A stretch of DNA of 64,000 nucleotides from Stictocephala bisonia. Lineage: Eukaryota; Arthropoda; Insecta; Hemiptera; Membracidae. The stretch lies in the NCBI GenBank assembly GCA_035578905.1, contig JAQJVL010000544.1:461403-525402 (forward strand). Reading direction: 5' to 3'. The notes under the pieces are model-generated. The model did no database searches. It worked only from the letters and a program-made list of their open reading frames with translations, and was not told the origin of the DNA. The translations under genes were made by a program, and so were the position numbers. Positions within the stretch are counted from its first letter, which is position 1. Each line of letters opens with the position of its first letter. Of this stretch, positions 43,018 through 55,400 are shown one piece after another.

Positions 43018-45320
43018 CAGTCATCTCTCTCTATAACGATATGCAAGGGACCAGGAATTTTGATCGTTATAAGGAGAGATCACTATACATACAGAGAGAC
43101 AAGATCGTCATTGTAATAATAATACAGTACTACATAATATATTCACCCAATTGTTGATGATCGGCGTCTTATGAATAAATAAATAACCTATTGTAATTTA
43201 AAAGTTTGATCAAAACTTTTATAAATGTATTAACTCTGTATATACTGTAGCCTACACAACATGCATTTACTAATGATTAAATTAAGCAATTCATAATAAA
43301 AAATAAGCCATTAAATGAAATTATAATATTGTAATATGCTACTTTATTTTTATAAAGATACAAAAAAAGATAATATGGAGCCATTACTACGGTATTAAAA
43401 AGGTATTTAATCACTCTCTACTGTACTTACATTCTATATTTACTTACATCAACGAAAAAGTGTGTCATCTTAGTTTGTTTCCTTTTCCCTTTCCAAAGCA
43501 GTGACCTTACTTTGCCCTGAAGAAGCATAGCATCTTCTACATCCCTCATCTTGTCTTTCTGATGAATGAAAAACCGATAAAGGATTTTTGCCGCATCCAA
43601 TGCCTGCTAGGGGTAGGAGCTGGTTCTGGCTCTGGTTTCACTTCCGTGTCACTGTTTTCTTCTTCTTCTTGTACACGAACTGCATGTAGGATGTCCTCAT
43701 CAGACAGTCCTGATGTTGTAGCCACATTTTCGTCAACTTTTTCAAAAACATTTAGCTCTTCCGGTTCGTAGGTGATAGGAAGTTCAAACTGTCTGGCCCA
43801 AACAGCTTAGGCAGGTCATCTTCATCCTCAGTCAATCCTTCATCTTCCAGCCATCATGTATGTTTGAAGGAATGTTTTATCGTTTTGCTAGTCACCTTGT
43901 CCCAGGATTTACTAATCATTAGGATGGCGTCAAAACGTTTAGTTTGAGATCACCATTGTTCTCAACCAATTCCATTAAAAGTCTTCTCCTGTAATGGCTT
44001 TTCAAACTCTTAATACTTTGGTCCATGGGCTGAAGAACACTCGCTGTGCTTACCAGCAGGAAACAAAGTTTACTGTTTTGGAGGTTGCACAGCATACAAT
44101 GAGCAGGACAGTTGTCTACAAGAAGAATTTTTTCCCCTTTAAGCTCAACATCCCATTTACTAATCGCTTCTTCAAAAATTACTGAAGTCATCCACACACT
44201 CTTGTTTGTTGGTCATTGGTAGATTTTTAATGTTTTTAAAGCAATGTGGGTTTTTCAACTTGCCTATCACTAACAATTTTCTCTTCACTGTGCCAGTCTT
44301 AAATCTTATCGGCCACTAAAATCGTAAAGCGTTCCTTAGAGAGCTTTCCTCCAACACACTTTTTCGATTTAAATTTTAAAGTTCTGTTTGGTATCATTTA
44401 AAAAACCAATCCAGTCTCAGCATTAAAAATACCCTGTGATGCATATCATGCTTTCAGTTCAGGCCACACATTTTCTAGCCAACCATCCGTTACGTTTTTG
44501 TTAACATCGCGAGCCTCTCACTGATCTGCCCGTAGCTATTCTTGTGCCACATCTTCCAACTTGCTCAGCCAACCCTCAGTGCTTTGAAATTTTCAATTTC
44601 AAGATCTGTTGAAAAAACTCAGCTTTTGCTCTAACCACTGGCTCAGAAATTGGAATATGGTTCATACGCTGCTGCTATAACCACTGAAGCATAGCGCGAT
44701 CCAAATCTTCTGGATGAGGTTTCCGCAACTTCTTCCTGCTACCTCCCTCCATTTTCGCTACAAGCCACTTATTTCTGTCCTTCCATATCGTAGCCACAGT
44801 TGACTGAGACAGCCCTGTACGGCAAACGACAGCCATTTGTTTTTCACCTTTCTCTATCGCCTGAACTAACGATAATTTTTCTTCCACCGAGAGCACTTTA
44901 CGCTTTTTTGAAAACATTTTGACCATTCACACACTGAGACACAACTAAGACTGGAAGTGAGAGGTCCTCAACAGATGTCAAAATATCTGTGAACAGTTAG
45001 GCACGAACAATAAAAAGGACGACGCTCAACCCGAGGGTGAAAATGAGTAGGAGGAGTGACCACATTCCTTAGGGGCAAAACAAAACAACTGCTGGACAAC
45101 GACCTTGCCACTCGTGACTCAGGTAGTGTGGACTTTAAACAAAATAACACTTGGCCGTTGACTATTGAACGCTGAAATGTCATCGTTATAAAGAGGGAAC
45201 GTTATCGGTATAGAGAAAGAATAAATACATTGTCTTAAGTACGAACCAAACAACGTTTACTATTTTCATTGTTATAGGGGAATTATTGTTATATAGGGAT
45301 TTGTTATAAAGAGACTACTG
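43018..45320 (-). mobile_element. Tigger (pogo-type) element with broken transposase
   Basis: Ends CAGTCATCTCTCTCTATAAC and CAGTAGTCTCTTTATAAC (read inward) flanked by TA (43016-43017, 45321-45322). Minus-strand coding: 44926-44675 holds the CENP-B helix-turn-helix (SKKRKVLSVEEKLSLVQAIE, SQSTVATIWKDRNKW). 44197-43919 holds the DDE core (GEKILLVDNCPAHC, VLQPMDQSIKSLKSHYRRRL). An acidic C-terminal part follows toward 43500. Several frameshifts and stops between them make it inactive. Confidence 0.9.
43085..43190 (+). mobile_element. SINE/LINE tail inside the Tigger
   Basis: CATTGTAATAATAATACAGT ... GATGATCGGCGTCTTATGAA then TAAATAAATAA, the same 3' end as at 28.8 and 33.8 kb. A third nesting level at this locus. 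Confidence 0.6.
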
Positions 45321-46222
45321 TACTTGTAAAACTGTAGACTAATTCAATATAATGTGGTAATTTTATAAACAAATATTGGGGTAGAATAGGGTTAAATAAT
45401 AATGGGCAGGATGTAACAAAAAATCCAACATGGCTGTGCCAGTGGCATGCATCTTACGAAAGCCGAAATGAATTTCGTGGTTGCATTTGGAGAATTGAAA
45501 GCTCTGAGATGAAAAAAAGCAGTTGCTGGCCTTGCGTACCATCATTCATTATAATTTAGACAAACTAGTAGATTATTTTGTGGGGATTTCAACATATATC
45601 TAAAAATTGATGACAAGGTTAATATATATTATATATTTCTATAATTTTTAGACACATTTTTAATAAAACACGGTGTTGGTTTAAGACCAAATTTATTGAA
45701 TACATAACCAAACATTTGAATTAAAGCAAACACGTAGAATCCAATTCAATCATTGTTATAGATAACATTCACTTTTTAAATCTTGGTGTATTTATTTAAG
45801 TTGTGAATCCCTCTCGTGTATATCTCCCACGTAATATACATATATATATATATATAAGTAAGTCACCGGTCACAGCTTGTCTGTTGGGGTGATTCTCTGG
45901 GCCGCACAAGCCAGCCACAAACTACAGAGTACGCTTCTATAGATATACTCCCACTTTTATTACGCTCCCATCACGGCCATCAATCTAATGTTATTTACAG
46001 ATTGTTGCGTGAGAATTTAAATTAGGTTATATTTATGATAAATTGACCAGCCACTTCAAAATGTAAGTGTTTTGATTGATTAAGATATGATATCAAAATC
46101 AATTTTTTTTACCTTTTGCTCAGAATTAAGTATTCAATGTTTATTCTATGACCCTCCTGACCCCTTCCTATAGTTCCTAGGGAATCTGCTGACCCCCCTG
46201 TTCTGCCGCAACTGTCACAGAT

Positions 46223-47421
46223 GATCTTTTGTAAACTTTTTAAGATCTGTTTTGAAACAATTATTTACAAGTAAATTTTGAATTTCTTGCGAGTTTTATG
46301 CTGACTACGTTATTAAATGAAAGGTTACAATTCCTTTACGTCACATTATGAAAAATTAAGTAAATAAAATATATAACACACATATATAAATGAGGGTTAC
46401 CTACATCAATCTAAATCATAAATGTAACTAAGTCAAATATGTTATTATTATAACATGCAACATTTCCAAAGGGTTTAAACTGAAATTGTGAATTAAAAAA
46501 ATATAATCTGTGGATGCTAAGTTTTTGAAACCCAATTCATGTGAAGTCTTTTGGCTATCCGTACTCATTGTATTCATTTAGTTTTATATTATTTTAGCCT
46601 GATTATATCAATAATTGAAATATTTAGATTGACTTTAGTTCTTTGATTAGAAAATGCACTAAAGGAATTTTAAATAGTGCAGTGTTGAGTAGTTAATGCA
46701 ATGTTTATTTCTTCTACTGTGATATTTTAAACCAAATTATAAACTTTGTTTTTTTTACATTTAAGCAAATGTACATAGAATAGTATGTAAATAGTTTAAT
46801 ACATGGTAAGTGTTTTGTCATAGCACAAAAACTAAATAAGATACAATTTAATGATAAATTTTTAATTAGCAGTAGGTTAAGATTTAAGTTAAACCCAGTT
46901 AGATGAGCTGTAGGTAATTTTATAATGCACCTTTTTAATGATCTTATGAATTAACTTTAATGTAGTACTTTCACCAGCCGGGGAAAGACTAAACAACCTA
47001 TCATAATTTGTTACCACTATCACAGTACTAGCAAATCCTGTTGGTTCATCAAAGGAGAAGGAAGTCAATATGAAGTTTTATTTTATATTACAGTAGCCGA
47101 TTAGGGCTCACTTCACTTGTCCTTATAATCTAGTCATGGAGTGGAGTCTGATTTGTTTAGTATACAATTACATCATAATAGAATGCACTAAGATGTAACC
47201 TGTATTTTTGAGCGAAGGCATAGGCATAACTTAAATTTAAATTCATTTTCAACATGCTAACTGTGCATTTGAAAAAATATCTTTAACTATACATCAAGGG
47301 TTAATTCAGCATGTAAAAATTGTGTGGATTAAGTACTGTCTCCTTGAATAGTTTTTAGATAAACAAATTTCAGATCTCTCTCTTCATACAGAGGCTTCAT
47401 AGTCAGTGTTCAACCTATTTA
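46223..47421. other. AT-rich intergenic DNA
   Basis: No gene, element end or notable repeat recognised. Confidence 0.5.
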
Positions 47422-47495
47422 GAAAGTCATAAAGCATAGTCAAAGTCATAAAGCATAGGACTGAGTCAAAGTCATAAAGCATAGGACTGAATCAG
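47422..47495 (+). repeat. Short tandem repeat, about three units
   Basis: AAAGTCATAAAGCATAG repeated three times, the last two with GACTGARTC spacers (unit 17 to 27 bp). Confidence 0.8.
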
Positions 47496-47579
47496 TTTAC
47501 TTTGTACAAAATGTACAGTATGCAGTTGTTTCAAGCACATTATAGCAATCTTCAGAGTGACATGCTCCTTGCTCAATCA

Positions 47580-48484
47580 ACAAGTATAACTTTATTAGGG
47601 TGTGAGACCCATCCCCCACCAAAATAAAGAAGTTGCGCTGTGCTGGGGATGGCTCAAATCCAAACAAGCGATATAATCACGGGCGGCACTCGGAGGGTTA
47701 AATCACAACTCAGCAGCTGAGCGGAAAAAACTATTTATTTCAGATTAAATAATTACTAAAAATCCGGCAGAAGGCCACAATATCAAAAATTACAACAGTA
47801 GTAGTAGTAAGTAGTAAACAATTATATACATAAATTACATTTCGAACACAAATTTAGCAAAAGATACAAATACCACGAATAAAAAGAACAGATGTGCCTA
47901 TCTGCAGGGTTACTAAAAATGACAAAATTGTAAAATCTAAAACAGTGGAAACAAAATTGTACTCTAAAAAAAAATATGAAGAAAGAATTTACATTAAAAA
48001 TTAAAAAAAATTTGAACAAAACCAATCAACCGGCAATTTAGCCCACGTCCCATGATTCCACCGAGGCCAGGAAGTTAGCTGGCATCCCTGGCAGCTCTGA
48101 ATTGAAAAAAATCTTAAAACGTAATAGTTTGGTGAAAGGTTTAAAATTAAGCAATTCGAAAGAAAATATAGCACGGCACCAGTTTATCCGACATTCACTA
48201 CAAAATGCTACAATCGACCAAATAAATAATACTAAATAACATATACAAAACTGAACAGCTAGGCCTACACATAAAAAGGACAAAAGATAAATTTAAAAAA
48301 ATGATAATAGGAATATAAGGCTAAACTAAATATTAAAAAACAGTAACTTTTAATAAATTTCTCAAAAGATATAACAATTAATTTAAAACTAAATAATTAG
48401 TTTTAAAAAAACCGTGTCCTATTAATGTTTGGACTGTGTATATATTAGCAAAAGTTTTAATTTTTTTCCTGTTTTCTTCTTTCT

Positions 48485-48522
<38 letters not shown>

Positions 48523-48965
48523 CACTGTTACACACCCGCTCAGCCGCTAGGGATAAAATGGAAAGCACTGACCTGAGGACAGAAGAGGGGATCCCGAGAA
48601 ATAGTAAGGAGGGTCAGTGGAGGTGCACATTTGGCTCTATTGTATGGTCCCCAGGCCAGGCTAGCATAGTAGAAATGGCAGAAGATCGGCAGGCTGAGGG
48701 TCAACGTTCAAACTCGAGGACCCTGGAGTTAGATTGTGTCTTTAGCCTTGCATCGTAAACTGCTCGACTTGTGAAGGAAACTAACTAAACCTAGGCAAGA
48801 CGTTGGCAAACCGAAAGCTGGAACCATGGAACAGACCAAAGCCTGAGCCAAAGGCCACGAAAGTAACAAGCTGACAGCGCAAGAGCGATCTCAGGCAGCC
48901 TGGCAAACCAAAGCATAGAGTAACCAAAATGTACCTGTCAAAAGACCCGATACAGGTGGCATAAT
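47580..48965. other. Unclassified block with G+C-rich ends and a 29-T run
   Basis: GC-richer text at 47590-47720 and 48530-48960 brackets AT-rich DNA. At 48492-48520 a run of 29 T precedes AGCACTGTTACACACCCGCT, as if a minus-strand transcript ending ...GTGTGTAACAGTGCT had been inserted with a poly(A) tail. No protein homology was recognised in any frame. A retrocopy or the edge of an LTR element is possible. Confidence 0.35.
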
Positions 48966-50527
48966 ACAATTGTGTCCAAGCTTGTACACTTGTAATTAAA
49001 ACAGAAAACTGCCACTAAACTATGTGAAATACACTTGTTCAAACGTTTCAGATGCTACTTGTACTAAGTTAAAAACGTTTTTGCATTTAGCTAAATTTTC
49101 TTTCAATTTTTGTTTGCTGGAAATAACTATAAATTTAGTACTGACAAATAAACAGTTAAAATTCTCTTTCATGAAAAAAAATCATTCTCAGTTACAGTCT
49201 ACAAACATATTAAGAGTTGTATTTTTTATAGGTTTTCTTTAACAGTATTCTTAAACTATGTTTGTTCAATTCATTCCTCAGTTACAAAATGCATTTTAAA
49301 ACTTATAGTTTAATTGTTGGAAAGTGACGTAATATTATTTTTTTTTTTTTAACTATTATTTAGTGGAAGAACATTCTCCATTCACTCAGCCAAAACGTCA
49401 TGCCCCCAACTGTCTGTTTTCACATTTTTTTTAACAAGATCGACACTGAACTATTTCAGGCCATCTATATAACATTATAGATTCTAATTTGTAGAGATAT
49501 CTCACTCAATGCTAGCTAGCACCAGTTGAATTGTACTGTTCTTTTGTTTGGTGTTTGCTCAATGATCATCATCTAGATTATTCTGAAAGTCCCATGTTAG
49601 TGGTGGACATTTAATTTAGAATCAAGCCTGTATCAGACACTATACTTGATTACGTAACTTACAAATAGATTTCTTATGAATATTTGTGCCTGTTATTTGA
49701 TTTGTCAGTAAAGACTCCTTAATAAACACTTTTAATATTCCAGATGTTGCATTCACAATCAGTCTGAGAGTGAAAAGCAAACATATTACGTATTTATATA
49801 AGTGTAAGGGTTAAGAGGTAAATTGAAAAATTAGAGATGGTTAGAATTAGGTAAAAAATAAAAAATATATGATTGTAAAAACAGTTATTTCAATAATTTT
49901 GTTTCCTCCAATAATTAGTGTTGTTAATTTTATTATTACTAGCTAGCTTTTTACATTTAAGATATAAAACATATTTGTTTTCTATTACCTACCAATTATT
50001 AGCATGTGGTGGCTGTTGCTAAAATGTTATTTTAATTTTGGTGAAATATTAGTTGTTAGTCAAGATTAATCTGATCTATTGGTAAATATAACAATTAAAA
50101 GAATAATAGTAAAATTAAATGTAAATCTATAAGTATTTTTACTCACTAATGTATGTTCTACTTGTCATGCAAATTATTTGTTCCTAGTTAGTTATTTAGT
50201 TACCAGAAATTGTATTTCCTATTGTTATTGTTAATTTCCATTTTGTTGGTAATATAAGTAGTGTGAATTGTGATTGTGACTGTAATCTAAGAACATAGTA
50301 AAATGTACTCTGAAGACATACGTTAAGGTTTATGTAAGTTGTGAGTGTGTATTGTAATATGTTTTTTTATTGGCATCTTAAAATAATTTGTTAACTGACG
50401 GCAATTAAATGTGTTACATCATAAAACATGATATTTAATACAACTCTTCGCATCCCTAGTGTTTTCTCATGTTTTTGGCAAAGGTTTGATAATATATCAC
50501 CTAGGCTTCCTAAACTTAAAATTAAAG
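48966..50527. other. AT-rich intergenic DNA
   Basis: No gene or element recognised. Confidence 0.5.
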
Positions 50528-50625
50528 AGTAGTCTCTCTTTCTCTCTCTTCTCACCTGAAGAAAGTGCCAGTAGTACAGAACATTTGTAATAGTGTAATT
50601 CTTTTGTATTTGTTTACTACTAATC
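50528..50625. mobile_element. Fragment of the palindromic fold-back family
   Basis: TCTCTCTTTCTCTCTCTTCT then CACCTGAAGAAAGTGCCAGT and TGTATTTGTTTACTACTAAT match the right arm of the palindrome at 33.0-33.1 kb. It abuts the TTAA of the next element. Confidence 0.6.
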
Positions 50626-50629
50626 TTAA

Positions 50630-51425
50630 CACATTAAGTGCTACATGGCCGTAAAGTCGGCCACACCGTCCTGCCGCTAGTGGTTTTGTGGCCGTCTAGT
50701 CGGCCAAGCAGTTGTCACCGGTGGTGGCTGATGGCCGTCTAGTTGGTCATACTGCCTCATTCGGATTATTAAATTCGCCCAGCCTTTGCCGAGTTCGCTT
50801 GCTAGCAAGTCCCACACTTCTACGATATCCTACCTGTTATTGTTAATGTGGTTTTCAGTTTCTGGTTGTGGTTATTTTTGGAGTTTCTATTACTGTATTT
50901 AATTTGTTTTATCAAGAAATTAGGAATAAAACTAAGCAAAAAAGATGTAGAATGTACTTCAAAGAATAAAAATGCTGTATTTATGTTCTACGAACTCTCT
51001 GACCAACCTGAATTGTGTTCTGTAGCATGTTTTGAAAAATTTATCTCAGATTAGAATAATTGTGAAAAATTTTAGAAATGGACCTGATAATAGTAATTTT
51101 TAATCTTTTTCATTTATTTTACTTAATTCCTTATATTACTAACTTGTTTATTACAAAATAAAGTGGTGTAAAAAAATCTTGGGCATTAATTTTTTTGGGA
51201 AGTCGTTCACCAGAGGCTGATGGAGGACTAGACGGCTGTACACAAAAATTAATTATTTTGAGCCTTCTACATATCCAGATTACTTCTGACAGTTATAAAT
51301 TGAAACTACTCAATCACAAAAATGAGTTTTTGGAAAAAAATGTTCATCCATTGGGGTAAATTTTTAATTTACATAAAGCAGCCACACATAGTGAAAACGA
51401 AAATACGGCTTTAGCACTGAATGTG
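50630..51425 (+). mobile_element. piggyBac element relic with transposase C-terminus
   Basis: Ends CACATTAAGTGCTA and CACATTCAGTGCTA (read inward), flanked by TTAA (50626-50629, 51426-51429). Near the left end GGCCGTCTAGTCGGCC-like words repeat three times. The frame 50848-51054 ends with a Cys-rich piece DVECTSKNKN...YELSDQPELCSVACFEKFISD, like the zinc-binding C-terminal domain of piggyBac transposases (C..LC..ACF..YH). The catalytic core is deleted. Confidence 0.75.
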
Positions 51426-51622
51426 TTAAAATTACTAACTGGTAACAAAAATAACTTGGATTCAACCAGAATTTTACTCCCATATAAAATCATTATCTCA
51501 AGACATATAACCTAAAAGCAATGTACTCAACCATCTCAAAATCTCCTGAATCACTGTAAGCAGATTTTTATTAAATTAAGAGGAAAATTTACTTTTGTAT
51601 CATAAAGACCAATAAGAAAAAG

Positions 51623-52308
51623 TGTTACGGGGTGAATGATGCGGCCCGTAGGACCAGAAATGTTCAAAGAGTGAGTGCGAGTAGAGAATGTTAATAAGCA
51701 CGGAGGACCACTGCTCTTCCGGAGCAGACGGGAGAATCAACTAGAGAACATTAAATAATGAATTAGAGATAATTAACTCACCACAGAGCTTGGCTGAACA
51801 CTTATCCAACAGGAGTAGTTGGAGACACTTGTGGTAGTCCAGTCCACCTTCCTTGATCACAGTCCTAGAGCACTGAAGAGTAGTCGCGGAAGTACGAACG
51901 CTTCGAAAGTCCAGTAGACCGATCACGTACCGCACAAACGAAGTTCTTGAAGGTCTGGATGAGTAGCACAAGTTAGAGAAAAGTAACAAAGTTAGAGGGA
52001 GTTAGAATTTAAAGCACACAAACTACTTGGTGAGTTGGGGAAAGAGACCACGCGAGAGAGGTGTGTACACGTCGAGAGTGCCGTGCTGTCCACTGCGATC
52101 TGGGGTGAAACCGACGCCTCGCATCGCATCAGGCGAGTGTAATTCTAGACCACCAATAAGAGCTCGAGTTTTGAGGTGGCGTGATGGTTATTCTGAGGGC
52201 AGATAACCCTCTCTCTCTCTTGGTTTTGGTGAGAATGTGAAATACCAAACTTCAATTCTTATAACTATAGAATATATGAAATATGTACACTTATCTTATT
52301 ACCTAACA
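51623..52308 (-). repeat. BEL/Pao 3' LTR
   Basis: 686 bp, TGTTAGG...CCGTAACA on the minus strand. Compared with the other LTR I see three differences: C/T at 51852 (ACCTTCCTTG against ACCTTTCTTG), CTCTCT/CTCGCT near 52218, and TTTTGG/TTTCGG near 52226. Confidence 0.95.
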
Positions 52309-52446
52309 TACCGGCCACCTTGAAGTTATAAACTTCAACATAGAGAGAAACTGAAAAGATTACACACAACATATAAAGTGTGATGAGTTACATGACAAAG
52401 AGCTTATTATTAAGTTATACTAAATTCTTAGAAGTTAAGAGTCCAC

Positions 52447-55400
52447 TTAGTTTAGTGGCAGAGGACAGACCTTGATTGCAGGTCGAGTGTAAGTCCCTGA
52501 AGGCGTCTTGATGGTGACCACTCGCACAGTGCCATCAGGTCCAGGGTGAACGTCAGTGATACGTCCAAGAGGCCAGGTAAGAGGTGGTGTCGGGGATTGC
52601 ACCAAGACGAGATCTCCAATTTTGAGGTTCTCCTGGGGAGTGCTCCATTTGGAACGTTGTTGTAGAGAGTGGAGGTATTTCAATTTCCAGCGATGCCAGA
52701 TGCGTTGGTGAAAGGTCTGGACTAGTTGCCAATGATGACCAGGAGTAATTTCTTGAATTTGAGCGACACGATTTGCTACAAAAGTTTTCAATCGGTAGGT
52801 AGGTGTTTGTAGCCACGTGAGCACTACCGAAGAGTCACACCAAAGTGTCAGTTCATTAATCTTGAGATGAGAAAACTGTCCAAGGCAATAATTAATTAGC
52901 TTGGACAAAAGATGAGCTCCACAAAGTTCTAGACGAGGCAGGGTCACCCGTTTCAGAGGGGCCACACGAGTTTTTGACAAAATTTGTCTCACAGTCACTT
53001 CTCCGCTAGAAGATTCACAGCGGAAATACACTTTTGCGGCATAACCACATTCTGAGGCATCAGAAAAGCCGTGTAATTCAATTACATTAGCGTGGGCTAG
53101 CGGAAATGCTCGAGGCATCTTGAGTTGAGAGAGGTAACGACTAGTGTCATTAATGAATAATTGCCATTTATCGGCGAGATCAGGGGGGAGAGCATCGTCC
53201 CACTTTAGGCCTTGAGCCCATAGGAGCTGCATATAGCATTTAGCTACCATGATTAATGGAGCTAGAAAACCGCAGGGATCGTACAATTTTGCAATGAGGC
53301 TTAATACAGAACGTTTGGTTAATTTGTCTGTTTGATATTGAAAAGAATAGCGAAAACAATCTTCCTCAGGGGACCAGTGCATACCCAGGATGGAGAACTG
53401 ATGAAGTTGTGCTTCTTGCAAGAAACTAGGAGTCTCTAGATGTTCCGAAGGGAACCTGTCGAGGAGCTGGTTGGAGTTGGACGCCCACTTCCGAAGTTCG
53501 AAGCCGCCACGACCTAAGAGTTGGATGAGCTGGTCTTGAAGTTCAAGAGCCGCCTCCACAGAGTCTGCACCAGTGACAATATCATCCACGTAGGTATGAT
53601 GACGTAGTGAGTTAGCTGCCTGAGGAAAGTCAGCACCTTCATCCTCCGCAAGTTGAGTCAGAGTTTTAATTGCTAAGTATGGAGAGCTGTTCATCCCGTA
53701 GGTGACAGTGGTGAGTTTGAATGTGGATATTTTTGCGGAAGGATCATCACGCCATAAAATGAGTTGAAAATGTTGATCGTCAGGATGGATTTTTATTTGA
53801 CGAAACATCTGGCGTATGTCACATGAAAACACTATTTTATGAGACCGGAAGTTCAAAATAATGTCACAAATATCAGTCTGTAACTTTCTACCGGTGAAGA
53901 GAATATCATTGAGAGAGTAACCAGAACTGGTGTTGCTACTGGCGTCAAACACAGTCCTAAGTTTTGTTGTACTGCTAGAGTCTTTCAATACACCATGATA
54001 AGGGAGATAATAGTGAGGGATGTCATCAACATGGTCTATTTTGATCATGTGACCGAGAGCTCGATATTCAGAGATGAAAGAGCGGTAAAGCTGAGCAAAC
54101 TGAGGTTGTGCATTAAATTTTTGTTCAAGAGACAGTAAACGCTTTTCAGCAGTACCTCGAGAGAGGCCAAGAGCAGAGGGATCCGTTCTGAACGGAAGTC
54201 GCACAACATAGCGACCAGTTGAGTCATGAGTATGAGTCTTTACAAAGTATTCGTCACAAGTGATCTCTTCTTGTGATTTAACACTGATGGGTGGTGCTTC
54301 TTCTTGTTGCCAGAATCGTTGTAAAGATGAGTGCAAGAGATCATCACTAGTAGACAGAAGAGATATTGAAAAGTTGACCGCAGCATCCGTAGTCGAAGCA
54401 CAAGGAGCTTGACCCATGAGTATGTAGCCGAAGTGTGTGCCTATCACATGAGGCATGTGAGGCCCAAGCGAATAATTCTCTTGAGTAAGAATCAGAGGTA
54501 ATAGAGAGCTACCTATTAAGACATCAATGCCACCAGGTAAGTGGAAGGAAGGGTCAGCGAGTGTATAAGGCTTGACCTTGTCCCACACGTCAGAAGCGAT
54601 ACGAGTGCGTGGTAAATCCACGGAGATTTTATCTAAAATGTGAAACTGATGTTTGTTGGCCAATGTGTGGCCAGAGAGCGTTTCCAAATTTAGATACATT
54701 GCTCCCTTTGTAGAGGAGGAGTTTTGAGCGAGTCCAGATATTTTTAGATTTGAAGCATGTCGCTTGTCATTCAAGATATTAGCTGCACGTTCAGAGAGAA
54801 GTTCACACATAGAGCCCGTGTCAAGTAATGCTCTAAAAACATGAGAAATTCCTTGAGAGGTGGTTAGCTTAATTAAAGCTGTACCGAGTAACACCATATA
54901 ATTAGATGAAGAGAGAGAGTTAGAGCTATTTTGGGCAGAGCAATTTAATACATCAGCAGAAGAGACAAAAAGAGATGAAGTTGTAGCTATATCCCTAGAA
55001 GCAACATTATGTTGATCTTGAGGTCGAGAGGACGTATGACTATCTCGAGAGGGTTGACGAGAGAGCTTAACATCAAAATGTAACATTGTATGATGTCGCT
55101 TGTCACATGTGCGACACGTTGATTTAGACTGACAATCTTTCGAGCTGTGATTACCAAGGCATGAGAAACAACGTTGGTGTTTTTTTACTAATTCATATCT
55201 TTCATGAGGTGAGTTCTTTTTAAAGGTATCACAAGCATATATTTTGTGACCTGTTTTATTACAAGCAAAACATTGCCAAGCGTTGTGTTTATTAGTTCCC
55301 GACTGTGACTGAGAACTGGTTTGTGTTGTGATCATAGAGACACCACTGTGTGAAGAATTCACCTTTTTTACCAAAGCGTGTTTTTGTTGAGTTTGTAACC

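Larger units (their letters stand above)
42514..46214. mobile_element. hAT-type non-autonomous element, split by a Tigger
   Basis: Inverted ends CAGCGGCGGCGGAAGA and CAGTTGCGGCAGAACA (read inward) share the following AGGGGGGTCA. They are flanked by the 8-bp duplication TCACAGAT (42506-42513, 46215-46222). Removing the Tigger (43018-45320) leaves about 1.4 kb with no transposase frame. A G-rich stretch (AGGGGGGTCA...GGGGGTTCCCCCC) sits at the left end. Confidence 0.85.

Noticed and set aside
44968..45183. 71-codon minus-strand frame upstream of the Tigger transposase start
   Set aside because: Lies in the untranslated terminal part of the Tigger element and resembles nothing.
51741..51989. 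82-codon frame present in both Pao LTRs (also 57777-58025)
   Set aside because: LTR sequence read in a chance open frame; duplicated because the LTRs are.
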